From Streptomyces sp. MP131-18 (GTDB lineage: Bacteria > Actinomycetota > Actinomycetes > Streptomycetales > Streptomycetaceae): 64,000 bases of DNA. Shown here in pieces: positions 33,856-41,979 of the stretch (within the stretch, counting starts at the first letter, position 1; every line of letters begins with the position of its first letter). The notes under the pieces are model-generated. The model did not search any database. It saw nothing but the letters and a program-made list of their open reading frames with translations, and had not been told where the DNA came from. The DNA is taken from the NCBI RefSeq assembly GCF_001984575.1, contig NZ_LZNS01000001.1, positions 1,042,717-1,106,716 of the forward strand, in the 5' to 3' direction. The translations under genes and the position numbers were made by a program.

Positions 33856-34928
33856 ACGACGGCGTGAGCGACGGCGTGAACGACGCACCCCGCACCCTGG
33901 TCGTGCGCCTGGACAGCGCGGGCGACGTGCTGCTGGCCGGGCCCGCCGTCCGGGCGGTCGCCGCGGGCTCCTCGGCGACCGCCCTGCTGTGCGGCCCCGG
34001 CGGCGAGGCCGCGGGCCGGCTGCTGCCCGGCGTCGACGACGTGATCGTCTTCGACGCCCCGTGGGTCAGTCTCCAGCCGCCGCCCCTGGAACGGCCGGGC
34101 GTGGACGCACTGATCGGCCGGCTCGCCGCCGGCCGCTTCGACCGCGCCCTGGTCCTCGCCTCGCACCACCAGAGCCCGCTGCCCGCGGCGCTGCTGCTGA
34201 AGCTGGCCGGGGTGCCGTGGATCGGCGCGGACAGCGAGCACTACCCCGGATCGCTGCTCCAGCTGCGGCACCGGCGCGCGCCGTACCGGCACGAGGCCGC
34301 CGCCGCGCTCGAACTCGCGCAGGCGGCCGGCTTCTCCCTGCCCGAGGGCGACTGCGGCGCCCTGCGCGTCGGCGCGCACCCGGACACCGCCCATCTCACC
34401 GGCGGCGATCCCTACGTGGTGGTCCACCCGGGCGCGGCCGTCCCGGCCCGCGCCTGGTCCCCGCAGCGCGCCGCACGGGCCGTGGCGGCGCTCGCCGGAG
34501 CCGGGCACCGCGTCGTGGTCACCGGCAGCCGCGGCGAGGAGGCACTGACCCGGCGGGTCGCCGGCGCGCACGCCCTCGACCTCGGCGGCAGGACCGGACT
34601 GCCGGAGCTGGCCGGGGTGCTGGCGGGCGCCCGCGTCGTCGTGGCCGGCAACACCGGGCCCGCGCACCTGGCGGCGGCCGTGCGCACCCCCGTGGTCAGC
34701 CTCTTCTCCCCGGTCGTCAGCGCGGACCGCTGGCTGCCCTACCGGGTGCCGCACCTGCTGCTCGGGCGGCAGAACAGCCCGTGCGCCAACACGCGTGCGC
34801 GGCTGTGCCCGGTCGCCGGGCACCCCTGCCTGGACTCCATCACCGACGAGGAAGTGATCGGCGCGGTGGCCGCGCTGACGGTGGGCGGCCCACGCCCGGA
34901 GGGCGCCGGACGGAAGGCGGCGGCATGA
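33852..34928 (+). CDS. Family 9 glycosyltransferase (heptosyltransferase-like)
   Basis: 358 residues. GT-B fold of the ADP-heptose:LPS heptosyltransferase family: TLVVRLDSAGDVLLAGPAVRAVA at the N-terminus, VVVHPGAAVPARAWSP opening the second domain, GHRVVVTGSRGEEAL, and the nucleotide-sugar-binding VVAGNTGPAHLAAAVRTPVVSLF. In Gram-negatives the family adds heptose to lipid A core; a streptomycete lacks LPS, so the acceptor must be different. ATGA overlaps on both sides put it in the heptose operon. A second GT9 is encoded at 39176-40132. Confidence 0.9.
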   Translation: MNDGVSDGVNDAPRTLVVRLDSAGDVLLAGPAVRAVAAGSSATALLCGPGGEAAGRLLPGVDDVIVFDAPWVSLQPPPLERPGVDALIGRLAAGRFDRALVLASHHQSPLPAALLLKLAGVPWIGADSEHYPGSLLQLRHRRAPYRHEAAAALELAQAAGFSLPEGDCGALRVGAHPDTAHLTGGDPYVVVHPGAAVPARAWSPQRAARAVAALAGAGHRVVVTGSRGEEALTRRVAGAHALDLGGRTGLPELAGVLAGARVVVAGNTGPAHLAAAVRTPVVSLFSPVVSADRWLPYRVPHLLLGRQNSPCANTRARLCPVAGHPCLDSITDEEVIGAVAALTVGGPRPEGAGRKAAA

Positions 34929-35890
34929 ACATCCTGATCTGGCACGTGCACGGCGCCTGGACGACCGCGTTCGTCCAGGGCCCCCACTCCTACCTGGTCC
35001 CCGTCCTGCCCGACCGGGGCCCGGACGGTCTCGGCCGGGCGCGCACCTACCAGTGGCCCGAGTCGGTCCGTGAGGTGCCGCCGGAGCAGCTGGCGCGGGA
35101 GCCGGTCGACCTGGTGGTCCTCCAGCGCCCGCACGAGGCCGAGCTGGCGGAAGCCTGGCTCGGCGGGCGCCGCCCGGGACGCGACGTGCCCGCGGTGTAC
35201 GTGGAGCACAACGCGCCGGCCGGGAACGTGCCCGACACCCGGCACCCGTTCGCCGACCGGGACGACCTGTTGCTGGTGCACGTCACCCACTTCAACCGTC
35301 TGTTCTGGGACTGCGGCGGCACCGCCACCACGGTCGTCGAGCACGGCGTGGTGGACCCGGGGCACCACTGGCGGGGCGATCTGGCCCGGGCCGCGGTCGT
35401 CGTCAACGAGCCGCTGCGGCGCGGCCGTGTCACCGGCACCGATCTGCTGCCGGGGCTCGCCGAGGCCGCGCCGCTCGACGTGTTCGGCATGCGCACCGGC
35501 GACCTGGCGGAGCGTCTCGGCATTCCCTGGGAACGGTGCCGCAGCTACGACCTGCCGCAGGCCAGGCTGCACGACGAGATGGCCCGCCGCCGCGTCTACC
35601 TGCACCCGGTGCGGTGGACCTCCCTGGGGCTCTCCCTCATCGAGGCCATGCACCTGGGCATGCCCATCGTCGCCCTGGCCACCACGGAGGCCGCCGAGGC
35701 GGTGCCGGAGGAGGCCGGGGTCCTCTCCACCAGGCCCGAGGTCCTGGCCCGCGCCACGGCCCGCTTCCTGGCGGACCAGGACGCGGCGGCCGAGGCCGGG
35801 CGGGCGGCGCGGCACGCCGCGCTGGAGCGCTACGGACTCAAACGTTTCCTCGACGACTGGGACCTGCTGATGGAGGAGGTGATCCGCTGA
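34925..35890 (+). CDS. GT-B glycosyltransferase
   Basis: 321 residues, shorter than usual for two-domain GT-B enzymes. N-terminal MNILIWHVHGAWTTAFVQGPHSYLVP, VDLVVLQRPHEAEL, and VYVEHNAPAGNVPDTRHPFA; the C-terminal domain has LDVFGMRTGDL, YLHPVRWTSLGLSLIEAMHLGMPIVALATTEAAEAVP, the donor-binding loop with the E-x7-E-like glutamates typical of GT4-type enzymes. ATGA overlap upstream and TGATG overlap downstream. Donor unknown, plausibly ADP-heptose or UDP-xylose supplied by the operon. Confidence 0.85.
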   Translation: MNILIWHVHGAWTTAFVQGPHSYLVPVLPDRGPDGLGRARTYQWPESVREVPPEQLAREPVDLVVLQRPHEAELAEAWLGGRRPGRDVPAVYVEHNAPAGNVPDTRHPFADRDDLLLVHVTHFNRLFWDCGGTATTVVEHGVVDPGHHWRGDLARAAVVVNEPLRRGRVTGTDLLPGLAEAAPLDVFGMRTGDLAERLGIPWERCRSYDLPQARLHDEMARRRVYLHPVRWTSLGLSLIEAMHLGMPIVALATTEAAEAVPEEAGVLSTRPEVLARATARFLADQDAAAEAGRAARHAALERYGLKRFLDDWDLLMEEVIR

Positions 35891-37125
35891 TGAGGCGACC
35901 CTTGCGCGCGGGGCTGACCATCGCCCTCGTCTCCGAGCACGCCAGCCCGCTCGCCGCCCTCGGCGGCGAGGACGCCGGCGGCCAGAACGTGCATGTCGCG
36001 CAGCTGGCCGGGGAACTCGCGGACCGCGGGCACGCGGTGACGGTCTACACCCGCCGCGACTCCGTCTCGCTGCCCGCGACCGTGCGGCTGCGGCCGGGCG
36101 TCACGGTGCGGCACGTGCCGGCCGGGCCCGCCGAGCCGGTGCCGAAGGACCGGCTGCTGCCGTTCATGCCGCAGTTCGGTGCCGTGCTGGAACGGGAATG
36201 GGCGCGGACCCCGCCCGACGTGGTGCACTCCCACTTCTGGATGTCGGGGGTCGCCACGCTCCAGGCCGCCCGGCCGCTCGGCATCCCCTTCGTGCACACC
36301 TTTCACGCCCTCGGCGCCGTCAAGCGGCGCCACCAGGGGCCCGCGGACACCAGCCCCGCCGACCGGGTCACCTGGGAGCGGTACGTCGGCCTCAGCTGCG
36401 ACCGCACGGTGGCGACCTGCCGGGACGAGGTCGAGGAGCTGATGGCCCTCGGCCTGCCGCCCGAGCGGGTCGGCATCGTGCCCTGCGGCGTCGACCCCGC
36501 CCTGTTCACGCCGGACGGGGCGGCCGCGCCCCGCGGCCCGCTCCCCCACCGGCTGCTCCAGCTGGGCCGCCTCGTGCCGCGCAAGGGCGCCGAGGTGTCC
36601 CTGGCCGCGCTGGCGGCGCTGCCGGACGCCGAACTCGTCATCGCCGGCGGGCCGCGGGCCGGCCGCCTCGACGCCGACCCCGATGTGCGGCGCCTGCGCG
36701 AGGCCGCCCGTTCGCTGGGCGTCGCCGACCGGGTGCGCTTCGCCGGCGGCTTGGCCCGCACCGACGTGCCGCCGCTGCTGCGCAGCGCGGACCTGGTGCT
36801 CTGCCCGGCGGACTACGAGCCGTTCGGCATCGTGCCGCTCGAAGCCATGGCCTGCGGCGTTCCCGTGGTGGCGAGCGCCGTCGGCGGCCAGCGCGACACC
36901 GTCGCCGACCCGGGCACCGGGCGCCTGGTGCCGCCGGGCGACCCGGTGGCCCTGGCCGAGGCGGCGGGCTCGCTGCTCGCCTCCCCCGCCGAACGCGCCG
37001 CCTGCGGCGCGGCCGGGCGGCGGCGGGTCCTGACCCGGTTCCGCTGGGCCGCGGTGGCCGCCGCCACGGAAGAGGTCTACCGAGAAGTCAGCAGCCGCCA
37101 CCCCGCCCCCGTCAGCGGCGCCTGA
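35890..37125 (+). CDS. Family 4 glycosyltransferase (sucrose-phosphate-synthase/MshA-like)
   Basis: 411 residues. N-terminal ALVSEHASPLAALGGEDAGGQNVHVAQLA is the GT4 donor-acceptor loop seen in MshA and sucrose-phosphate synthases; VVHSHFWMSGVA and VHTFHALGAVKRRH follow. The C-terminal domain has RLVPRKGAEVSLAALAALP, and CPADYEPFGIVPLEAMACGVPVVASAVGG with the E-x7-E nucleotide-sugar motif. It overlaps the previous gene by one base (TGATG). It is not the MshA of mycothiol synthesis by context, which is entirely heptose and glycan. Confidence 0.88.
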   Translation: MRRPLRAGLTIALVSEHASPLAALGGEDAGGQNVHVAQLAGELADRGHAVTVYTRRDSVSLPATVRLRPGVTVRHVPAGPAEPVPKDRLLPFMPQFGAVLEREWARTPPDVVHSHFWMSGVATLQAARPLGIPFVHTFHALGAVKRRHQGPADTSPADRVTWERYVGLSCDRTVATCRDEVEELMALGLPPERVGIVPCGVDPALFTPDGAAAPRGPLPHRLLQLGRLVPRKGAEVSLAALAALPDAELVIAGGPRAGRLDADPDVRRLREAARSLGVADRVRFAGGLARTDVPPLLRSADLVLCPADYEPFGIVPLEAMACGVPVVASAVGGQRDTVADPGTGRLVPPGDPVALAEAAGSLLASPAERAACGAAGRRRVLTRFRWAAVAAATEEVYREVSSRHPAPVSGA

Positions 37126-37155
37126 CCGCGCCCGACACAGGGAGGAACCCGTCCC

Positions 37156-37785
37156 ATGCAAGAATCGCGCACCGCGCACGAGCACTGCCTGTCCCTCCAG
37201 GACGCGCTGCACCGCTTCCGCGACGACGGGCTCGGCGAGGCCGTCGCCTGGGGCCGGAACCTGGCGGGCATCCTGCCCGCGGGCGGGCGGCTGCTGTGCG
37301 CGGGGAACGGCGGCAGCGCCGCCCAGGCCCAGCACCTGACGGCCGAGCTCGTCGGCCGCTACGACCAGGAGCGCCGGCCCTTCTCCGCGATCTCCCTGCA
37401 CGCCGAGACGTCCAGCGTCACGGCCATCGGGAACGACTACGGCTTCGACGAGATCTTCGCCCGCCAGGTCGCCGCCCACGGGCGGGCCGGGGACGTGCTG
37501 ATGCTGATGTCGACCTCGGGCAGCAGCGACAACCTGCTGGGCGCGGCCACCGCGGGCCGCGCGGCCGGGCTGCGGGTGTGGGCGATGACGGGTCCCGTGC
37601 CCAATCCGCTGGCCGCGCAGGCCGACGCGGTCCTGAGCATCGACACGGAGAGCACGGCCACCGTGCAGGAGGCGCACCTGGTCGCGCTGCACGTGGTGTG
37701 CGAGAGCTTCGACGAGGCGCTGCCGGGCCCGGGGCCCGTCACCGCGCCCCAGCCCGCCGTGCTCACCCGAGGGGACGCGTCATGA
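37156..37785 (+). CDS. gmhA: Phosphoheptose isomerase (SIS domain)
   Basis: 209 residues. GmhA converts sedoheptulose 7-phosphate to D-glycero-D-manno-heptose 7-phosphate, the first committed step of ADP-heptose synthesis. SIS fold: GGRLLCAGNGGSAAQAQHLTAEL, ISLHAETSSVTAIGNDYGFDEIFARQV (with the catalytic-site TAIGNDY), VLMLMSTSGSSDNLLGAA and ATVQEAHLVALHVVCESFD with the conserved Gln, Glu and His. AGGGAGG precedes the ATG; 30 bp after the GT4 gene, and overlapping hldE by ATGA. Confidence 0.92.
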   Translation: MQESRTAHEHCLSLQDALHRFRDDGLGEAVAWGRNLAGILPAGGRLLCAGNGGSAAQAQHLTAELVGRYDQERRPFSAISLHAETSSVTAIGNDYGFDEIFARQVAAHGRAGDVLMLMSTSGSSDNLLGAATAGRAAGLRVWAMTGPVPNPLAAQADAVLSIDTESTATVQEAHLVALHVVCESFDEALPGPGPVTAPQPAVLTRGDAS

Positions 37786-39179
37786 CGGGGCACCAGCCGA
37801 TCGTGGTGGTCGGCGATCTGCTGCTGGACGAGGACGTGGCCGGGGACGCCGCCCGGCTCGCGCCGGACGCGCCGGTGCCGGTCGTCGAGGTCGCGGGCGA
37901 ACGCCGCCGGCCCGGCGGCGCGGGGCTCGCCGCGGCCCTCGCCGCGCGCGACGGCCGCGAGGTGGTGCTGGTGACGGCGCTCGGCACCGACCCGGCAAGC
38001 GAGGCGGTGCGCGGGATGCTGCCGCCCGGGGTCCGGCTCGCCGAACTGCCGCTGGACGGCTGCCTGCCCGTGAAGTCGCGGGTGCTGGCCGACGGGCAAC
38101 CGCTGGTGCGCGTCGACCGCGGCGGCGGCGTTCCCGGGTCACCAGGGCCGGCCGTGCACCGGGCGCTGCGGGAGGCCCGGGCCGTGCTGGTGGCCGACTA
38201 CGGGCAGGGCACGGCCGCGGTGCTGCGGCAGGCGCTCGCCGATGCCGCCCGGCGCGTGCCGGTGGTGTGGGACCCGCACCCGCGCGGGCGCCCCCCGGTG
38301 GGCGGGGCACGTCTGGTCACGCCGAACGAGCGGGAGGCGCGCTGGTTCTGCGGCGAGCGGGAACGGGAGGGCGACGACTCCCTGCGCGCGCACAGCCGCC
38401 GCGGGGCGCTGCTGGCCGAGCGCTGGGAGGCGCTGTCCGTCGCCGTCACGCTCGGCTGCCGCGGCGCGGTGCTGGCCAGGGCGCACTGCGACGATCCGCT
38501 GTACGTGCCGGTCGCGGCCGGTCTCGACGGCGACCCGTGCGGCGCGGGCGACTGCTTCGCCGCGACGGCCGCGACCGTGCTGGCCGACGGGGGCCTGCCG
38601 CCCGAGGCCGTCGGCCAGGCCACGGAGGCCGCCTCGGCGTTCATCGCGGCGGGCGGCCCGGCCTCGCTCGCCCCGCGGGCGGCCCTGACCGCCGCCCGGC
38701 CGCCCGCCCCGGTGGCCGAGTCGGGCGACGTGCAGGGCCTGATCGCGTCGGTGCGGGCCGAGGGCGGGACGGTGGTGGCCGCGGGCGGCTGCTTCGACCT
38801 GCTGCACGCCGGACACGTGCAGTTCCTGGAGAACGCGCGGCGCACCGGCGACTGCCTGATCGTGTGCGTGAACTCGGACGCGTCGGTGCGGCGGCTGAAA
38901 GGCCCGGGCCGGCCGTTCAACCCGGCGGCCGACCGGACGCGCGTGCTGGCCGGGCTCGGCTGCGTGGACGCGGTCGTCGCGTTCGACGAGGACACCCCCG
39001 AGGCACTGCTGCGGCGGCTGCGGCCCGATGTCTGGGTGAAGGGCGGCGACTACAGCGTGCGCGACCTGCCGGAGGCCGCGGCGCTGCGCGAGTGGGGCGC
39101 CCAGACGCTGGTGCTGCCGTACCTGGACGGGCGGTCCACGACGGAGCTGGCGCGCCGCGCCGCCTGCGCCTCGCCATGA
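37782..39179 (+). CDS. hldE: Bifunctional heptose-7-phosphate kinase / heptose-1-phosphate adenylyltransferase
   Basis: 465 residues with both HldE domains. Residues 1-~310 are a PfkB-type kinase: VVVGDLLLDEDVAGDA, RRPGGAGLAAALAA, VADYGQG, TPNEREARWF and the catalytic-loop DPCGAGDCFAA. Residues ~320-465 are a cytidylyltransferase-fold domain with AAGGCFDLLHAGHVQFLENARR (the H-x-G-H motif), CVNSDASVRRLKGPGRP and VKGGDY. The protein phosphorylates C1 of heptose 7-phosphate, and after GmhB action transfers AMP to give ADP-heptose. Gram-negative HldE is the same fusion. ATGA overlaps on both sides. Confidence 0.93.
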   Translation: MTGHQPIVVVGDLLLDEDVAGDAARLAPDAPVPVVEVAGERRRPGGAGLAAALAARDGREVVLVTALGTDPASEAVRGMLPPGVRLAELPLDGCLPVKSRVLADGQPLVRVDRGGGVPGSPGPAVHRALREARAVLVADYGQGTAAVLRQALADAARRVPVVWDPHPRGRPPVGGARLVTPNEREARWFCGEREREGDDSLRAHSRRGALLAERWEALSVAVTLGCRGAVLARAHCDDPLYVPVAAGLDGDPCGAGDCFAATAATVLADGGLPPEAVGQATEAASAFIAAGGPASLAPRAALTAARPPAPVAESGDVQGLIASVRAEGGTVVAAGGCFDLLHAGHVQFLENARRTGDCLIVCVNSDASVRRLKGPGRPFNPAADRTRVLAGLGCVDAVVAFDEDTPEALLRRLRPDVWVKGGDYSVRDLPEAAALREWGAQTLVLPYLDGRSTTELARRAACASP

Positions 39180-40132
39180 CCGGCGCCGTGCCCAGGCTGG
39201 TCGTGCTGCGCGCCCTGGGCCTGGGCGACCTGCTGACGGCGGTGCCCGCGCTGCGCGGACTGCGCCGCGCGTTCCCCGGGCACCGGCTGCTGCTCGCCGC
39301 GCCCGCCTGGCTCGCGGAGGCCGCCGCCGCCACCGGCGCGGTCGACCGTCTGGTGCCCGCGACCGCGCCGGGCCGGGGGGTGCCCGGCCACATCCCGTGG
39401 GCCGGGCCGTTCCCCGAGCACGCCGTCGACCTGCACGGCAACGGCGAGGAGAGCCTGCGCGCGCTGCGCGCGCTGCGCCCGGGGCGGCTCTACGGCTACG
39501 CGCACCCGCAGGGCCCCGCGTGGCGGGCGGGTGAACACGAACGGGACCGCTGGTGCCGGCTGCTGTCCTGGTACGGAGTGCCCGCCGACCCGGCGGATGT
39601 GCGGCTGCCCGCGCCGCAGCTGCCCTCGCCCGCGCCGGGCGCGGTGGTGCTGCACCCGGGCGCGGACGCGCCCGCGCGCCGCTGGCCCGCGGAGCGCTTC
39701 GCGGCGCTCGGCCGCGAACTGCGGGCCGCCGGGCACCGGGTGGTGGTGACCTCGGGTCCCGGCGAGGGCGACCTGGCACGGCGGGTGGCGGCCCCGGGAG
39801 GGCTCGAGCGCGCCGACGCGCCGCCGTTCTGCAAGCTGGCCGCGCTGCTCGCGCAGGCGCGCGCGGTGGTGGTCGGCGATACCGGCGTGGCGCATCTGGC
39901 GACGGCGCTCGGCACGCCCTCGGTCGTGCTGTTCGGCCCGGTCTCCCCGCGCCTGTGGGGCCCGCCGCGCACGCCGCGGCACCGCGTGCTGTGGCATCCG
40001 GACCGGCCGGGCGACCTGCGCCCGGGAGATCCGCACGGCCCGGCCCCCGACCGCCGTCTGCTGCGCATCTCCGTCGCGGAGGCCGCGGCGGCGGTGGCGG
40101 CGCTGCCGCCCGGGGGCCGTCAGCCCACGTAG
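39176..40132 (+). CDS. Family 9 glycosyltransferase (heptosyltransferase-like)
   Basis: 318 residues. RLVVLRALGLGDLLTAVPALRGLRRAFPGH is the GT9 start with the conserved G-D-L; VVLHPGADAPARRWPAERFAAL opens the second domain; VVTSGPGEGDL and VVVGDTGVAHLATALGTPSVVLFGPVSPRLWGPP form the donor site. It is the last gene of the plus-strand heptose operon, overlapping hldE by ATGA, and its end overlaps the convergent GT2 gene by 13 bp. Two GT9 genes suggest that two heptose residues, or two linkages, are made. Confidence 0.9.
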   Translation: MTGAVPRLVVLRALGLGDLLTAVPALRGLRRAFPGHRLLLAAPAWLAEAAAATGAVDRLVPATAPGRGVPGHIPWAGPFPEHAVDLHGNGEESLRALRALRPGRLYGYAHPQGPAWRAGEHERDRWCRLLSWYGVPADPADVRLPAPQLPSPAPGAVVLHPGADAPARRWPAERFAALGRELRAAGHRVVVTSGPGEGDLARRVAAPGGLERADAPPFCKLAALLAQARAVVVGDTGVAHLATALGTPSVVLFGPVSPRLWGPPRTPRHRVLWHPDRPGDLRPGDPHGPAPDRRLLRISVAEAAAAVAALPPGGRQPT

Positions 40133-41019
40133 CGGCGGGCGTTCGAGGCGCGCTGGGCGGCTTCCAGCGTGCGCAGCCGGCGGTCGACCTCGGGCGGCAG
40201 GGGGCGGCGTTCCCGCAGGACCCAGGGCAGGCCGGCCGTGGCGCGCAGCAGGGCCGCGGCCGTGGTGCGGTCGTGCGGAACGGTGCGCAGCAGATGCGCG
40301 GTGCGGCGCAGCGCGGGGCGGGCGGGCCGGCGCAGCCAGGTGAACCACAGGGTGTTGCGGATGCCGTCGGCGCGGCGGCGGGTGGGGTCGCGCACGGCGG
40401 AGGGCGCGTGGTGGATCGTCAGGCTCTCGTCGAACATCAGCCACCAGCCGTCGGCCATCAGGTCGGCGGCGAGCAGCTCCTCCTCGCCGCCGAGCCACAG
40501 CCGGGGGTGGAAGCCGCCCGCCGCGCGGAAGGCGTCGGTGCGCAGCACGGTCGCGGCGGCGAGGAACGAGCCGAGGGCGGGCCCGGGCAGCCAGCCGGGG
40601 CGCGGCAGCGGCGAGGTGCGCAGCTCCTCGACGATGGGGTCCTCGGTGCCGTCGGGCTCGACGACGATGCGCGCGGTGACCGCGGCGACTTCACGGTGGG
40701 CGTCCAGGAGGTCGGCGGCACGGGTCAGCGAGCCGGGTTCCCACCAGGTGTCGTCGTCGCAGAAGGCGGTGTAGGGGGAGGTGACGTGCCGGACGGCCAG
40801 GTTGCGGCCGATCGCGCCGAGGTTGGCCCCCGGGGTCAGGACCAGGGTGGCGGGGTGGTGGCGGGCCACGGCCTGTGCCGTGCCGTCGGTGCTGCCGTTG
40901 TCGGTGACCAGGACGGGCGGCTGCTCGGGGAGGGCCGCCAGCCGGTCGAGGGTGTGCAGCAGCTCGCCGCGGCGGTCGCGGGTGATGATCACGACGGAGA
41001 TGCGGTCATCGGGCGGCAT
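40120..41019 (-). CDS. Family 2 glycosyltransferase
   Basis: 299 residues with GGAG before the ATG. GT-A fold: ISVVIITRDRRGELLHTLDRLAALP, VLVTDNGSTDGTAQ, AIGRNLAVRHV, AFCDDDTWWEPGSL with the metal-binding DDD, and RLWLGGEEELLAADLMADGW with the catalytic acidic patch. It is a paralogue of the neighbouring gene at 41006-41878, whose 3' end it overlaps by 14 bp, so the two are translationally coupled. On the opposite strand to the heptose operon, which it meets tail to tail with a 13-bp overlap. Confidence 0.9.
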   Translation of the reverse strand: MPPDDRISVVIITRDRRGELLHTLDRLAALPEQPPVLVTDNGSTDGTAQAVARHHPATLVLTPGANLGAIGRNLAVRHVTSPYTAFCDDDTWWEPGSLTRAADLLDAHREVAAVTARIVVEPDGTEDPIVEELRTSPLPRPGWLPGPALGSFLAAATVLRTDAFRAAGGFHPRLWLGGEEELLAADLMADGWWLMFDESLTIHHAPSAVRDPTRRRADGIRNTLWFTWLRRPARPALRRTAHLLRTVPHDRTTAAALLRATAGLPWVLRERRPLPPEVDRRLRTLEAAQRASNARRYVG

Positions 41020-41878
41020 GGGACAGCTCCAGGCGGCGGACGTGGGCCTCCACGTCGTCGGGCAGCGGCCGGCGGCCGCGCACGGCGGCGGGCAGCCGGG
41101 GCAGCAGTTGGGCGAGCGCGTGGCGGGCGGCGCCTTCCCGCGGGGCGTCGCGGGCGAGGCGCCAGGTCTGGCGCAGGGCCTCCGGCAGGGGGCGGCGCAG
41201 CCAGGCGGTCAGCACCTCGTTGCGCCGCACGAGGGTGCCGCGGCTGGGCCGCGGGCCGGTGGCGGGCTGGTGCACGGCCGTGATCTGCGGGGCGTAGCAC
41301 ACGTGCCAGCCGGCGGCGGTGAGGTCGTAGGCGAGGAGGGTCTCCTCCGCGCCGAAGAACAAGAGCGGGTGGTAGCCGCCGGCGGAGAGGAACGCGGAGC
41401 GGCGGACGACGGCGGCGCAGCCGAGGAAGCCGAGGACCGGGGGCCCGGGCAGTCCGTCGCGGGCGGGGGCGGGCGAGTCGGCGAGCACGTCGTTGAGCGG
41501 GTCGGGCGTGCGGGCCTCGCCGACGAGGGTGCGGGCGGCGAGCAGGCCGAGGCGCGGGTGGGCCTCCATCAGTCCGGCCGCGGCGGCCAGCGATCCCGGT
41601 GCCCACCAGGAGTCGTCGTCGCTGAAGGCGATGTAGCGGGCGGAGAGAGCCTGGACGCCGTAGTTGCGGGCCAGCGCGCCGCGGTTGGCGGGCAGGCCGA
41701 GGACGTGCACCTCGGGGAAGCGGTCGGCGAGCCGCGCGCGGGTGCCGTCGTCGGACGCGTTGTCGACGACCAGGATCGGCGGGCGCTCCGGCAGGGCGGT
41801 GAGCCGGTCCAGTGTGGCGAGGAGTCGGGTGGCGCGGTTCCGGGTGGCGATGACCACGCCGACGGTGGCGGCAGACAC
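41006..41878 (-). CDS. Family 2 glycosyltransferase
   Basis: 290 residues from the GTG at 41878, chosen because it places VGVVIATRNRATRLLATLDRL at the same distance from the N-terminus as in the paralogue downstream; a TTG at 41911 would add 11 residues. Motifs: LVVDNASDDGTRARL, ALARNYGVQAL, AFSDDDSWWAPGSL, LFFGAEETLLAYDLTAAGW. First gene of the two-gene minus-strand unit. Divergent from the pyruvyltransferase gene at 41980. Probably decorates the same cell-surface glycan. Confidence 0.87.
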   Translation of the reverse strand: MSAATVGVVIATRNRATRLLATLDRLTALPERPPILVVDNASDDGTRARLADRFPEVHVLGLPANRGALARNYGVQALSARYIAFSDDDSWWAPGSLAAAAGLMEAHPRLGLLAARTLVGEARTPDPLNDVLADSPAPARDGLPGPPVLGFLGCAAVVRRSAFLSAGGYHPLLFFGAEETLLAYDLTAAGWHVCYAPQITAVHQPATGPRPSRGTLVRRNEVLTAWLRRPLPEALRQTWRLARDAPREGAARHALAQLLPRLPAAVRGRRPLPDDVEAHVRRLELSHAAR

Positions 41879-41979
41879 GCGGTCCCGAGTGCCCGCATCA
41901 GCCGACGGCAAACAGGGATGAAGGGGTCATACGGGGCGGCCGGTCGTTTCGGGGCGGTCGCCCAGGGCACTCGGCGTGA

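Noticed and set aside
30466..40132. Aminoglycoside or nucleoside antibiotic cluster, suggested by heptose genes and carbamoyltransferase
   Set aside because: No aminotransferases, cyclitol synthase, resistance or export genes accompany them.
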